A stretch of 64,000 bases of DNA from Gibbula magus (taxonomy: Eukaryota > Mollusca > Gastropoda > Trochida > Trochidae). The notes below the pieces were generated by a model. The model searched no databases, was not told the origin of the DNA, and saw nothing but the letters and a program-made list of their open reading frames with translations. This document shows positions 1 through 11,170 of the stretch, piece after piece. How positions within the stretch are numbered: position 1 is the stretch's first letter; each line of letters starts with the position of its first letter. The stretch lies in the NCBI GenBank assembly GCA_936450465.1, contig OW388305.1:53124625-53188624 (forward strand), given 5' to 3'. The translations under genes were made by a program, and so were the position numbers.

Positions 1-883
1 CTATGTAAAGTTTGTCTTTATTTCCACCTATAAAATCGTCAATACTTACAACATGTATGCGGCATTGCAAACGGTCGTTCATCGCACTTTTCAAAGAAAT
101 CATAATCTCGAACCAGTTGACAAATAAGCACATGTCAACCCAAATATTAGTATGTTGTTTGACTTTTCAAATAAACGCTAACCTCGAACCATAACTGATG
201 AAAATATGTTGATTAGTTTGTGTGCCGTTTGGTTTCACATGCCTCTCAGAAAGGTAAAATTGTATCTTTATTTCTGTGAATAAATCTGCGCATTTTATAT
301 AGAATAAAAGATTATTCTTTTCGGTTTATTGTGATATAAAAATTATGAAAATGCATTCAGTATTTTAGCCGTGATAAATGTTTTAGAAGTTGTGAAAATC
401 GCCGATTGTTTCAAAATTTATGAAGTGTAAACATGACCTTTTTCACGGCGCTTGCTGTGTCTTTATTATTTTTTTGAGATTTTCTAATTTTATATGGGAA
501 TGTAGTCCATTGTTTCCCCTTTATTTTGCCGTATTTTTTTTGAAAACAAACTATTCGCTCACATGACAAAATTGGCCTTTTGTAAAGCTAATTATCAATG
601 CGTTACGGGTCAACAATGCACACGCAATTTGGTGTGAATTTTACTTGATATTTCGACCGGACATTCACACAGACTCGTTATCGTGGCTATCTGCGAGATG
701 TATGTAAACAAGTTTTCATGTGGCGATATACGGACACACTTCGTCTCGCATTTCGCCTGGGGGGCAAATATAATTATTACTGACCCGGTAAATGCACTAA
801 GTCCAACGTACGGGTCTCGCCAAGGGTTCTAACATTTTTCTCTATGAGCCTCTCGGATAATTCCGTCGCCCGCATGTTAAGGG
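1..883 (+). mobile_element. piggyBac-like non-autonomous element, copy 1 (cut by window edge)
   Basis: This stretch matches 52613-53651 almost base for base, so the window opens about 442 bases into a 1.48-kb element. It ends CGCATGTTAAGGG at 883, followed by TTAA at 884-887. A CCC/GGG terminus next to TTAA is the hallmark of piggyBac-type insertion (known family rule). Compared with copy 2 it is about 156 bases shorter because a GC-rich block between the CACATGA and CAAAATTGG motifs near 560-575 is missing. No transposase reading frame is present. Confidence 0.8.
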
Positions 884-1052
884 TTAAGATAGGATAAACA
901 AATGTGAGGGTAAACAAATGTGGTGTGTAAATGGCTTGAGGGCATAAATACATTGATGGAGTTTGAAAATGAGAAGCGGTCAATAAGTTTGTTTAGTTTT
1001 AATAGGATGATGACCATGTCATCTTGTCACAAATCAAACAAACCAGGGTCGT

Positions 1053-1266
1053 GTTCAAGAGAGGTTTAAAAGTAATCGCTCAATTAGCGATTACTTTTAA
1101 ACCTCTCTTGAACGCAATTGCTCAATGTAGCACTAAGTAGCAAAGCAAGCGAACTTTGAGGTTTTGCACCATGTCGTTCAGGAGAGAATGAGCGCTACTT
1201 GAGGGCTACTTTAGCACTACATTGAGCAATCAATGAGCGATTATAAGCGCTCGCTGTTATAGAACG
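1053..1266 (+). mobile_element. Hairpin MITE, copy 1
   Basis: The element opens with a perfect palindrome: 28-base arms at 1053-1080 and 1086-1113 around a 5-base loop, beginning GTTCAAGAGAGG. It then runs through copies of an AATCGCTC/GAGCGATT word to GTTATAGAAC near 1266. A second copy lies in opposite orientation at 25458-25651. It has no coding capacity and its superfamily is not clear. Confidence 0.7.
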
Positions 1267-1556
1267 GACCTCAGACTTACAAGATGTTTTGAAACCTTCT
1301 CACCCATCTAGAATTAACCATTTAATTCCAACATATTTAACACTGAATTTAGTCTAGGATAAATTTTCATTTGTGTTATGTGTATTCATGGCACCGAGTA
1401 CAATCTTGGTGAATAACCTAGTTTGCAAATCCTTCACCAGTCTGCATTATTATTCCATGTTCTTAGAAGGTAAATAGATTTAATACATTGTGTTTATGCA
1501 GTATAAATCCCGCTAGGGGCACGGCAACTTTGTCTGAAGTAGAGAACTGTTCTACA
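1267..1556. other. No feature seen
   Basis: AT-rich sequence between two repeats. I see no credible exon, palindrome or tandem array. Confidence 0.4.
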
Positions 1557-1765
1557 CGCAGTAAGGTTTGGGTGCAATGCTACACTGAATTTCAGCGTAG
1601 TACCACCCATGGTATGCTAGTTCCAGCCGATGCTCACAGGTTTCATCGCAATGCATAACCACATGGCGTTGCAGGCTTTCTCCCTGCCATAATACTAGCA
1701 GCCGCGATATAAGTGAAATACTCTTGAAAGCGGCGTTAAACCCCAACTCAACCTCACCTCACCTT
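1557..1765 (+). mobile_element. SINE-like interspersed repeat with CTCAC tail, copy 1
   Basis: The sequence ends AAAGCGGCGTTAAACCCCA followed by CTCACC-type units. The same body recurs at 47440-47605 and 47878-48085, with shared words such as CCATAATACTAGCAG and GTGAAATACTCTTGAAAGCG. Three dispersed copies with the same 3' tail indicate a short retroposon-like family. I see no clear tRNA head, so the class is inferred from the tail and dispersion. Confidence 0.55.
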
Positions 1766-1905
1766 TATGCAGTATAAATGGCTAAGCTGTGTTACAGAGA
1801 AACTAAAAAGAATTTAAATTGTGTTACAGAGAAACTAAATTGCACTTTTTCTGCATTGAAAATGTTCAATATATAAATCTAAATATTTTTATTATTTAAA
1901 TTTAG

Positions 1906-1985
1906 ATTGAGGCTGAAGAAGCAAGATTTAAGAACGTTCCTTCGTGGAAAAGAGCACTGATGGAAAAGAAGGATGCAGAAAACAA
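1906..1985 (+). CDS. Penultimate coding exon of an unidentified gene
   Basis: An 80-base exon candidate preceded by a T-rich tract and TTTAG (acceptor at 1904-1905) and followed by the donor GTAGGT at 1986. It is open in phase 0 and encodes 26 residues beginning IEAEEARFKNVPSWKRALME, plus two bases of a split codon. Those bases (AA) join the first base of the exon at 4827 to give AAA (Lys) and keep the frame open, which is good evidence that the pair is real. The peptide is charged and helix-prone, with a P-x-W-K-R-x-L motif. I recall similar motifs in some actin-associated proteins, but I do not recognise the gene. Base composition is richer in G and C than the flanks. The upstream exons lie left of the window. 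An alternative donor at 1990 would put a stop codon at the exon end. Confidence 0.65.
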
Positions 1986-2647
1986 GTAGGTATAAGGGAG
2001 ACAACTCTTCACTTAATGAAACGTTACATAGGCCTTAAATGATCAGAATTTCTTTCACTTTCTTGACAGTCTTTGTCATCCTTGAATGACCTGTCCTTAC
2101 TCATTGAAATGATCTTGAAAACTTTTTTCTTTTTTTTATCTCATAACAATCAAGTGTCAAATGTATTTGACATTATAACTATTTGCTCTAAATCCTAATT
2201 TCTCACCTTGAAATTTTTCAACCAAGCAGTCTCTAATTTTGGCATCTCGCCTTTAATATATGTTGATTTATTTTTTCTAGAATTATATCTGTTAGTCTTT
2301 CATTTCACTTCTTGTTGAGTTAGTTTCTTTTTATATATTTCATTGGCAACAATATAATCCTTTGAACGATATTTTATACAAATATTATGGGATGTTGTAG
2401 GGATTGAAACATCTGGGTAAGTGACACATAAGGTGAAATATGCGCCCTTGTTTTCTATTGTCATGTATCGTCATGTATGATATGTATTGGTTTTCCTTAC
2501 TAATATTACATATACTATATGTCCCCTATCTAACAAACAAGCATATAACGCCTTCAAAACAGCATACCTTTACCCTGCTCTTCATAAGTCTTGATGAATC
2601 CATAATCATATTTCCCCTTAAATCCTTGCAATAATCAAGTATCTTAA

Positions 2648-3003
2648 AGGGGCAGTAGCATGTTTTTCGCAAATTTTATTTTTCAAATTTCCCATTGATA
2701 ATGATAGTTTATGTCATTTATATTCACTTTAGAGGATAAACCATCATATTTAACAACAAAATTTCCCTAGTGGTAATAATGGTGTTGCTTATAAAGCAAA
2801 AATTGCATGGCGGCCATTTTATTGTGAACACAATTTATTATTTTTCAAATGACAAAAAAAAATTCCCATGGCTTAACGTAACCATGTACACTCGTTTTTT
2901 AACTTGATTTTCTGAAGACATAATGGTGTTTTACTATTGGTGACATTATTTTTCAAATACATTTCATCAACTTATTTCAGAGAAAAAACGTGCTACTGCC
3001 CCT
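2648..3003 (-). mobile_element. TTAA-flanked MITE family A, copy 1
   Basis: TTAA at 2644-2647 and 3004-3007 brackets a 356-base element with inverted ends of the AGGGGCAGTAGCACG type, here GCA-TG near the left end. An internal ATGGCGGCCATTTTATTGTG segment is shared with the other copies. Those copies lie at 6470, 8960, 41217 and 54991, and a divergent half copy at 30316. TTAA duplication with purine-rich AGGGG ends fits Kolobok or a piggyBac relative. The element is non-autonomous. Confidence 0.8.
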
Positions 3004-3526
3004 TTAAACTTGTCCATGAATGCTAGGATTGTTCTTATATTTGGGCTCTCGTCTGATTGTCTACGCAACCTACTTTTTGAACAAGATTATTTTATTTTCA
3101 AGACTGGTACTTATTGTAAATTTGGTGTCAACTTTTAGAAACATGGAATTGCATGAAGGTTTAATCTTTGTTATTTGGTGGAAGTGCAAAACATTTTTTA
3201 TTGTTTGTTTCATTTGTGAAGTTAAATGTCGGAATGGTAAATTTTGGAAACATCAGTATGTTTATGACAAATATCATGGTTATCTTTTGTAGAAACATTA
3301 ACTTTAACATTAATAAGTGATAGCCATGGTATTGTCAGGAATTGACTGATGTTATTGTTGTGTTCCATTTCCGTCTTTACTTGGTGTCAGGTTTTATATT
3401 TGTTTAATGTTGGTGCTCCCAGAATAGTCCAGGGTAACATATGGATGGCTCGGGGCATAGTTACCCATAAAAAGTTTCTTTTGAGTTTTTTGGTGGAATC
3501 CAAATTTGTTTAAATATTATACAATT

Positions 3527-3665
3527 ATAGACTGGTGATGAGGTCAATACCTGTGTTTATGGACCCGAGAAAACAATATTGATCAAGGACAAAATCCGCG
3601 GTCAATATTGTTTTCTCTGGTCCATAAAAACAGGTATTGACCGATTTCCCCAGTCCATAATTGTT
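3527..3665. repeat. Long imperfect palindrome
   Basis: Two arms of about 55 bases run from ATTATAGACTGG to CCAGTCCATAAT. They share the words GGTCAATACCTG / CAGGTATTGACC and AACAATATTG / CAATATTGTT. The apex near 3580-3605 contains CCGAG and CCGCGG. It resembles the palindromes at 23.7, 26.0, 29.3 and 38-40 kb in size and layout. Confidence 0.7.
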
Positions 3666-4239
3666 TTATTATGTATTTGCTTGCATAATAATATACTTTA
3701 GCAAACATAATGATAAACCACTGAAAACAATCGATAGTGAAACATATTGTCATTATATAAATTATATCATCAGAACTTTCATAGTCTGATTACTGTAATG
3801 GTTTGAAATGAGTTTTGCAGTCTGATTATCATAGGTAAGTGATGAAATATCCCACAATACATCCTCGTCAGAAAGCATGCTGGACGCCATGTTTTTGTGG
3901 CTTATCCCAGTCTTGCTAAAATTGCAATCCAATAGGTTTATCTAAAAAACAATCATAAGATGATAATATGTGGGTTATCAATTTGTTGCCCCTAGCCATT
4001 CATATATTTAACATGTCGCCAATTCAGTCTCATCTCACTGATAACACTGAGACAGCATCAAGGATTGGTGGATTCCCAGATATTCCAGGATATTATATCT
4101 AATATCTATATAAGCTGTGGCCAATTTATCTGATAACAGTATAAGTGAAATAATATATCTCTCTTGTGGAAGGGGATTTTGTATGGTCCCAACATAATCA
4201 GAGATTTATATTTATTTTGTACATGTGTGTCTGTTTAAA

Positions 4240-4461
4240 GGGACACCGCGTCGAGGATAAATATAAGATCAGATTTATCTACCTATGCTGATTAACGTGT
4301 CTGGTAACGAGTCACAGACCCCTAATTTCAAACAATTGAAGTAATTAGTAATAACACTACTGCATGTAGACAGTGAAGCGAAGCGTAACTCGTTAGCAGA
4401 CACGTTAACCAGCATAAGCAGATAAAAGTGATCTCATTTTTATCCTCGACGCAGTGTCCCT
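4240..4461. mobile_element. TTAA-flanked MITE family B
   Basis: TTAA at 4236-4239 and 4462-4465 flanks a 222-base element. The left end reads AGGGACACCGCGTCGAGGAT. The right end is its inverted copy apart from one interior base (GTCGACG-type words on both sides), and inner arms pair around GCTGATTAACGTGTC / GACACGTTAACCAGC. It contains no coding frame. The TTAA duplication and AGGG ends match family A in style but not in sequence. Confidence 0.75.
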
Positions 4462-4826
4462 TTAAGCTTTGATATCCTCTTTGTTCATTGAACATTTGTA
4501 CATAAGTTTTCTTCTTCAGGGCATATGTACACAAATCCCTCTTAAAGAGTCTAAGGTTATAACATTGATTTAATATCACTTAATTCTAATTGGGCTTTGT
4601 GACTGGGGGCCCAAGTGTTCAGCAATTGCTGTGTTAATATGAGATGAACATGTGACGGTTTCATTTTAAATCCAATATTATTTTGTGAGACAATATCGAT
4701 AATATTTAATGTTTTGGTCAAATATATTGCCTCTCCACTTTACTTCCTTGTTTTGGTTAAATGAAAACTGTCATTAAAGAGAGATAGACTATGTCATTTC
4801 TTAAAATTTTGAAATTAATTTTTCAG

Positions 4827-4953
4827 AAGTGTCCACAGCCAAGTAAACGCAGTGACAACTGCCAGTACGAAGCAGGTGAATTTAGTTAACGACAACGGAC
4901 GACCTCTGACCTGGCAGGAGGAACTTCGAATGAAAAGAACACAAGTTGATTGA
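4827..4953 (+). CDS. Last coding exon of the same unidentified gene
   Basis: The exon follows TTTTTCAG and starts with one base that completes a split Lys codon from the exon ending at 1985. It then encodes 41 residues, starting SVHSQVNAVTTASTKQVN and ending in a charged stretch, LTWQEELRMKRTQVD, before TGA at 4951-4953. Splicing the two exons gives a 68-residue C-terminus without an internal stop. The tail is hydrophilic, with no signal, membrane segment or recognised domain. Conservation in related species would settle its status. The sequence is GC-richer than its surroundings. Confidence 0.65.
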
Positions 4954-5819
4954 AACTCATTCTTTATGGACATTTTGAACTTTTCATTGCAATACTTATT
5001 GTTCAGAGTGGACGATTTTGAAGTTTTAAGTAAATATGATGACTGATAACATTCTATAGTTTATTGTTTACATTCCAATTGTTTAGAATACATGCTCACT
5101 ATAGGGAATGTCCATGGGCAACCATCATGTACACAAGCTATAATTATGCTTTAGTTTGTCAATTTATATGTTTAAACCATATGGGCCACCCATCTTCCCA
5201 CGGCAAGGTGATACTGTAACGAGATCTCTCCATTTTTTACCTTGCCTTCAACCTAGCCAGAAGTGGTGAAACGAATCAGCGACACCTGTCGTGATCACGA
5301 GTTACGTCCCTTACCATCTGCTAACATACAGCCAATGAATAGCCGTTTACATTCGGAACCAATTCAAGATAGCGACGATCGACACAGTCACAGAGGCAAT
5401 ACAGCTGTCTTCTGATTGGCTTATCCGATTAGCCTACAATCTTAGCACTGAAAATGTGAGGGTTGAGGTCAAGGGCGGAAGGAGAAGATATGGAAATCTT
5501 TTCGTTAAGCCTGTGACGTTGTGAAGATGATGGCCACCATTGATATTCCTTTCTCTCTGGGAGAAGTGATTTTGTCTGGTGCCCAGTCTGTAGTATGTTC
5601 AGTTTCATGAAATCATTTGTTGTTATTATAATATTAAGATTACAGTTGTTTCCTTTTTCAGAAATTTTTTCTTCAATTATTCTTCACTTTTTTGCCAGAG
5701 TTTCAATGTTAAATGTAGATGAAATTGATAAACTGATAATGATTTGATATGCAAGACAATTTATGTTATTTGTTTTAAACAGAATCAAGAAAAATGCTCA
5801 AAATTGTTTTCTCAATAAA
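4954..5819 (+). other. Possible 3' UTR of the left-hand gene
   Basis: After the stop codon, the first canonical AATAAA inside a plausible 3' UTR is at 5814-5819. Another AATAAA lies at 7247-7252. A dispersed repeat (5191-5531) sits inside this stretch. The transcript end is inferred only. Confidence 0.3.
5191..5531 (+). mobile_element. Dispersed repeat with CATCTTC/GAAGATG ends, copy 1
   Basis: It starts CATCTTCCCACGGCAAGG and ends GTGACGTTGTGAAGATG. A near-identical body in the same orientation lies at 45559-45881. A 101-base internally deleted copy in reverse orientation lies at 18945-19045 and keeps both ends. Ends retained in a deleted copy suggest a non-autonomous DNA transposon. No target duplication was identified. 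Confidence 0.6.
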
Positions 5820-6465
5820 TTTTTAAAATATGTTGAAAATTTGACTTTAGTTGAAATTACTTGTCAATGTTTGTTTCAGTTTTACTGTTGTGAAAGGAAT
5901 TATTTTCACTTAGAAATTTATTTGAATTTCATGTATGAATTCATTTGATATTCAAATTTGTTGTTTGATTAATTCATTTATATTAACATTATAAAAGTTA
6001 TTTGATTTCTTGCTCACATATAAATCATATGGAAACAGTTATTGACAATGGGTGGGTGGTTGTCAACAATTACTGAACATATCTGTGTTGTTATTTCTAT
6101 TCATATCAACAAAAACATCGCTTTTACAAATAATTCTTTGAGACCTTTGTCTGAAAATATAGCTATTTGTGAGATTTTTCAATTTTAAAAATTTTGAGCT
6201 AATTTAATGACAACTGCATGACAGAGTTTTACAAAAATCAGTGTTATATTTTGTTCAATCGCTATGGTTTTTCTCAAATATTTACCATATATCTTTCACT
6301 ATTTCTCCTCTTATGAATTCACATGTCTGAAGAGTTGTTGACAGCAATGTAAATATTTTTAGAAGTCAGTATTATTCTACCATAGTTCCTGGCACACTGT
6401 GACACAATCACAGAGCTTAGTAACTTACAGTAGAGGCAGTTCTAGAGAGGGGATTCAATGGGGTT
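5532..6465. other. AT-rich stretch, nothing clear
   Basis: It contains the AATAAA at 5814. No exon, array or palindrome is supported. Confidence 0.4.
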
Positions 6466-6469
6466 TTAA

Positions 6470-6789
6470 AGGGACAGTAGCACATTTTTTCGCTCAAATA
6501 AGTCGATGAAATGTATTCTCTTCAGGAAATCAAGTTAGAAAAAGAGTGTACATGGTTCCATAAAGCCATGGGAATCATTTTTATCATTCGAAATAATAAA
6601 ATGTGTTCACAATAAAATGGCTGCCATGCAATTTTTGCATTATACGCAACACCGTTATTACCAGTACGGATAATTGGTTCCTGTAATATGATGTTTTACC
6701 CTCTAAAGTAAATATAAATGACATAAACTATCATTATAAATTGGAAATTTCAAAAAATAAAATTTGCAAAAAATAGTGCTGCTGCCCCT
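6470..6789 (+). mobile_element. TTAA-flanked MITE family A, copy 2
   Basis: TTAA at 6466-6469 and 6790-6793 flanks the element. Ends read AGGGACAGTAGCAC and its inverted form with CTGCCCCT. It is in opposite orientation to the copy at 2648 and carries the internal AAAATGGCTGCCATGCAA word. It is shorter than its relatives by about 36 bases. Confidence 0.8.
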
Positions 6790-6793
6790 TTAA

Positions 6794-8325
6794 ACCCCAC
6801 CCCTTTTCGAAAATATTTGCATGTAAATTGATGTGCTGACAATGTTTTTTTTCTTTTGTCATTTCATTTGACTTTCTTCTGTATAATTCCCTTTGCTTAC
6901 AATGCTTGAAGAGATACCATTGTAATATAGATGACTAGATATATTATGATATTCTCAGTTGCTTTACGTGAAAATGTTGATCACTCATCATGAAGTCAGT
7001 CCTTACATGTCTCGTGTACTGATAAAATATTAATCTTTAACCACTTTATGTATAAATATATTATCTATTTCATTATATCTATCAAAAGAAGTGATAGTTT
7101 GTTATATCTGTGTATACATGATTAATTGATATAGATGTTTGAAGTCTAATGAAATTAGCTTCCGCTCAATACATGTCTGATGTAAAGCCTGTACAACCAC
7201 TCATAACTTTTGGTCTAACTGATTACGTTTTGAGGATTTTTTATTCAATAAACAAGATGCAATATTGCAACATTTTTTTTAAAAATAAATCCAGCTGATA
7301 CTGTCCCAGAACAATTTTCATAACCTGATGACTTTTGTATAACAACCTAGCTACGGCAATGGCTGTTTACTATAAATCAGTTTTTCTCTAAATCTTGAAT
7401 TATCATATTTAACATACATACAGTTACCAAAAAGTTCACCTGATTTATTTGTTAACAACATGTCTAGTCAATAAATTCTAAACTTTGTTACAAATATTGA
7501 TGAATCACGTTTAAGAAGAGACCAGAGTTCATTATTCATATTTATGTCTATGTTTGAATTTAATATTGCTCTTATTCATGTTTCAAGTAGGTTGTTATAG
7601 TGCATAATTCCCTGGATGTTATGCATAATTGTAATATATCATAAATATTAATATTGAGACTTGCCAAGATTTGTGCTTTCATTTTGTACACATTTGTGCT
7701 TGAAGTGTACATCACGACCACTCATATTTTTATGCGCTTGTAAAATTTAGTTTTTGATGTTGTTGGTATTTTTAATATCAAAATATTTTGAAAATCAATC
7801 ATTGTAATGGGAGTTGAAGAAATCTAATGGAGGATTTTGTAGATAACGTGCAAAAATGTCACTGAGGGAAAGTTTAACTTCACTACCTGTGTGTTGGTAC
7901 AGTTGCAATAAGCCCAATTAACACTCATCACGCTTATGTGAGTGATAATATAATATGATCAAATTTGTATGAGTGATCTTAGGAAGATGAAATCAGACAA
8001 ACTGCTTAAATCTGTTTTTAAAAACATGGAATTGAGAATCAAAGAAAAACAAAACTGGGCAAAGGTTTTCTTTTAAGACATATTTGAAAGGACCAGGACA
8101 AATATTTTTTAAGCTCTGTTTGCACTATAAGAAAGTCATACTTGCCAAAACATTACAATTGGTTTTGAATAATTGTAGTATAAAGAGAGCTTCGGAAATA
8201 TGGACCTTTACCCAGATATTTAGCAATCTGTTTTTTTAAGTTAGGACTTGGAAGAGGGTGTTCTAAGTAACTTAGTTGTGTAACTTGAGCCCTGTCCTTC
8301 TCTTATTGATATGTTTGAAAAGAAA
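6794..8325. other. AT-rich stretch without supported genes
   Basis: There is an AATAAA at 7247-7252. Around 8185-8207 there is a GAGAGCTTCGGAAATATGG word that also forms one arm of the palindrome at 10288-10379, probably a relic of that family. Nothing else is supported. Confidence 0.4.
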
Positions 8326-8333
8326 TTTCCAAC

Positions 8334-8584
8334 CACAGGGGTTCGAATCGCTGTTTTGACAATATTTTCAAAATTCAAAATCTAGATTTTTGCAATCATA
8401 TACTATTTATATACAATATGGTGAACTTATTTTCCAAATCTAAACGAAATCGGTTCAGATATAAAGATTGAGATAAATATCCCCGCTATTGATATAAAGA
8501 CTTTATATCAATGGCGGGGATATTATATAAAAATCTAGATTTTGAATTTTGAAAATATTGTCAAAACAGCGATTCGAACCCCTG
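8334..8584. mobile_element. hAT-type hairpin MITE with 8-bp target duplication
   Basis: Inverted arms of about 54 bases begin CAGGGGTTCGAATCGCTG and end CAGCGATTCGAACCCCTG, with no mismatch that I can find. An inner palindrome near 8480-8522 is built on ATCCCCGC / GCGGGGAT. TTTCCAAC stands at 8326-8333 and again at 8585-8592, an 8-bp duplication as expected for hAT insertion (known rule). The left end carries an extra CA, giving CACAGGGG. No transposase frame is present. Confidence 0.82.
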
Positions 8585-8959
8585 TTTCCAACTGTCATTT
8601 ACTAAAGTCAGTATTTACTCTTTAGAAAGTTGCTTATATAGATAGCTTGGACTTGTTACATGCGAAAAGCTTTTCTGAAACTAAGGTTCTCTTAACTTAG
8701 TGTTATCATCATGGGCTTTAGACTGAGTCCCTTAGTTTAAGTACCTTTGTGAACATGGACAAGACTTTTTACTTTCTGGTATCAATATTCTTGATCAAAC
8801 CAATCTCCTTTCATTGATCATGCTCGGTTTTTACCATGGGTACAAGTCTAAGTCCTTTGTTAATGTGGATTATCAACCTTAATCCTTTGATCTACTGTGC
8901 AGTAATCTTTCTTAAGCTCTTCTGATTCTTGCAACTCTCCTGGTGCTGATTGATCTCAA

Positions 8960-9315
8960 AGGGGCAGTAGCACGTTTTTTCGCTCAAATAAGTCGATGAA
9001 ATGTATTTGAAAAATAATTCCACCAATCGTAAAACACGTTTCTCTCTTAGGGAAATCAAGTTTAAAATGAGTGTACATGACTCAGTAAAGCCATGGGAAT
9101 CGTTTTTGTCAATCGAAATAATAAAATGTGTTCACAATAAAAATGGCCGCCATTCAATTTTTGCTTTATACGCAACACCGTTATTACTACTATGGATAAT
9201 TGGTTTGTGTAATAAGATGTTTTACCCTCTAAAGTAAATTTAAATGGCACAAACTATCATCATAAATAGGTAATTTGAAAAAATAGATTTTGCAAAAAAA
9301 CGTGCTACTGCCCCT
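8960..9315 (+). mobile_element. TTAA-flanked MITE family A, copy 3
   Basis: The right side keeps TTAA (9316-9319). The left site reads TCAA (8956-8959), one base changed. The ends are AGGGGCAGTAGCACG and its inverted form. The internal ATGGCCGCCATTCAATTTTT word is present. Confidence 0.8.
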
Positions 9316-9319
9316 TTAA

Positions 9320-10287
9320 AACCAGGCCTTTAGTGTGGCTGTCATCGGCAGATGAAATTTAAATTGTTAATTAGGATGAATATATATATATATTTACCCA
9401 AAAAATGTGGATCATTTTCTATTGACAAGAGGATGTATTATTGCTACTTGTTTAGAAGTCACAGCTTGGAGTAGATTACTGTGGGCGAGGAGGAACCCCT
9501 AGGTGGGCGCTAGTATTACGTCAGATACCGAGAAATAAAAAGTTTCTGGCTGCAGTAAATTGGTTTGTTGTTATTGCTCATTTCTTTCAGATATGTTTGA
9601 ATGTGAATAGTTCACCAGGAACTTTTATGGATGTCTTGTAATCAAGTGTTCAATGCATGTTTATTAAATCATTGCTGTAAGCCTTACTGGCACACACCAT
9701 TAAACTACTGTGTTATATCTAAATGTGTGTCTAATTATTGAAGATGTGACCATACAATGATAAATATAAATATATTGCCTCTTCTGTCCACACTCTCAGA
9801 CCAAATGCCTTCTGCAACCAAAATGTCTTCTGCAGTACAATTGAAAAGACAAATGTCATCTTGATGTTTCAAATAGAACCAAAAGGTAAATGGTATTTGT
9901 AGAGTTTAGAAATTCTACTTGAAGTAGAGGATGCCTTTAAATATTTAAGACTGTAATTAACAATTTATCAAAGGCTTGAAAGCATCAGTAGTCCCAGTGG
10001 CGGCTCCACAGGTGGGGTTCGATCCCTTCCAATTATGAAAATGTTTGCATGTATTTTCATTGTCCCCCAAAGTGACCCCCTTTCAACAAGTCAATAAGAA
10101 TCATGAATTAAGGCACCAAATTAGTTTTAGTACTCAGGAATAAATAACCTCTTTCCAGTTCGAAAGATACTGCCATTCTTACTCCTAGCAAATCATAGTA
10201 GCCGATCTGAGAACCAACAGTGTCGACATGCAGCTTCCCTTTCTACGAGAAACCTAGCAGATGAATAACACCCAGGACCCATATTTT
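9320..10287. other. Unassigned AT-rich stretch
   Basis: A short AT microsatellite lies near 9381-9394. A GC-richer patch at 9470-9560 ends with AAATAAAAAG (9532-9541), which could be a polyadenylation region, but no exon is supported upstream of it. Confidence 0.3.
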
Positions 10288-10379
10288 AGAGGCTCTCTTA
10301 GCGCTAAGATAGTCGTAAGTTTCATACATTGACTTACGACTTTCTTAGCACTAAGAGAGCTTCGAAAATATGGACCCTG
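10288..10379. repeat. Palindromic MITE-like repeat
   Basis: Arms of about 42 bases run from CCATATTTTAGAGGCTCTCTT to AAGAGAGCTTCGAAAATATGG (a few mismatches) and include GTAAGT/ACTTAC at the inner side. Related words occur at 8185-8207 and at 43014-43095, so this is a dispersed family. Confidence 0.65.
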
Positions 10380-10559
10380 GTCATTAGGAAGTTGTTTATA
10401 TGCTCGTTTCAAGTCTCTTTTGAACAACAGGCAGCTATACGTCTCTTCTGTTCAAGTATCTCTACTAAATTATGTAACATATAGAATCGCGGGTTGATGG
10501 ATGTACGGTTATGAGATAGTTGGGCGCATAGGGACTTGTATTGCTGAAAACAATATATA

Positions 10560-10607
10560 CCCTATACTAATAAATCTACTAATAAATCTGTATTTATTAG
10601 TATAGGG
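10560..10607. repeat. Perfect 16-bp inverted repeat beside the minisatellite
   Basis: CCCTATACTAATAAAT at 10560-10575 is repeated in reverse complement at 10592-10607. Just upstream, 10531-10550 holds an inverted fragment of the neighbouring minisatellite unit (CTTGTATTGCTGAAAACA), so the array is flanked by an opposite-facing piece of itself. Confidence 0.75.
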
Positions 10608-10616
10608 CATATATCG

Positions 10617-11170
10617 CATCGTAGTATTGGACCTAGAAACTGTTTGTTTTCAGTAAAACAAGCCCCTCGCATCGTAGTATTGGACCTAGGAACTGTTTGT
10701 TTTCAGCAATACAAGCCAATACAAGCCCCTCGCATCGTAGTATTGGACCTAGGAACTGTTTGTTTTCAGCAATACAAGCCCCTGGCATCGTAGTATTGGA
10801 CCTAGGAACTGTTTGTTTTCAGCAATACAAGCCAATACAAGCCCCTCGCATCGTAGTATTGGACCTAGGAACTGTTTGTTTTCAGCAATACAAGCCAATA
10901 CAAGCCCCTCGCATCGTAGTATTGGACCTAGGAACTGTTTGTTTTCAGCAAAACAAGCCCCTGGCATCGTAGTATTGGACCTAGGAACTGTTTGTTTTCA
11001 GCAATACAAGCCCCTCGCATCGTAGTATTGGACCTAGGAACTGTTTGTTTTCAGCAATACAAGCCCCTCGCATCGTAGTATTGGACCTAGGAACTGTTTG
11101 TTTTCAGCAATACAAGCCCCTCGCATCGCAGTATTGGACCTGGGAACTGTTTGTTTTCAGCAATACAAGC
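10617..11170. repeat. 53/63-bp minisatellite, ten units
   Basis: Unit starts fall at 10617, 10670, 10733, 10786, 10849, 10912, 10965, 11018, 11071 and 11124. The 53-base form contains CATCGTAGTATTGGACC, then CTAGGAACTGTTTG, then TTTTCAGCAATACAAGCC. Three units carry a 10-base duplication of the CAATACAAGC word and are 63 long. The first and last units carry the most substitutions, as is common at array edges. Confidence 0.9.

Larger units (their letters stand above)
1986..4826 (+). other. Intron between the two exons, filled with MITEs
   Basis: A 2.84-kb intron, GT at 1986 and AG at 4825-4826, with the pyrimidine-rich stretch TTAATTTTTCAG at the acceptor. It hosts a TTAA-flanked MITE (2648-3003), a long palindrome (about 3527-3665) and a second TTAA-flanked MITE (4240-4461). 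The remaining sequence shows no further exon that I can support. Confidence 0.6.

Noticed and set aside
1..200. 60-codon frame conserved in piggyBac-like copies 1, 2 and 4
   Set aside because: It starts without ATG, is broken in copy 3 and can be explained by the high identity of young copies.
10617..11170. CRISPR-like array
   Set aside because: Units are contiguous with no unique spacers, and the genome is eukaryotic; this is a minisatellite.
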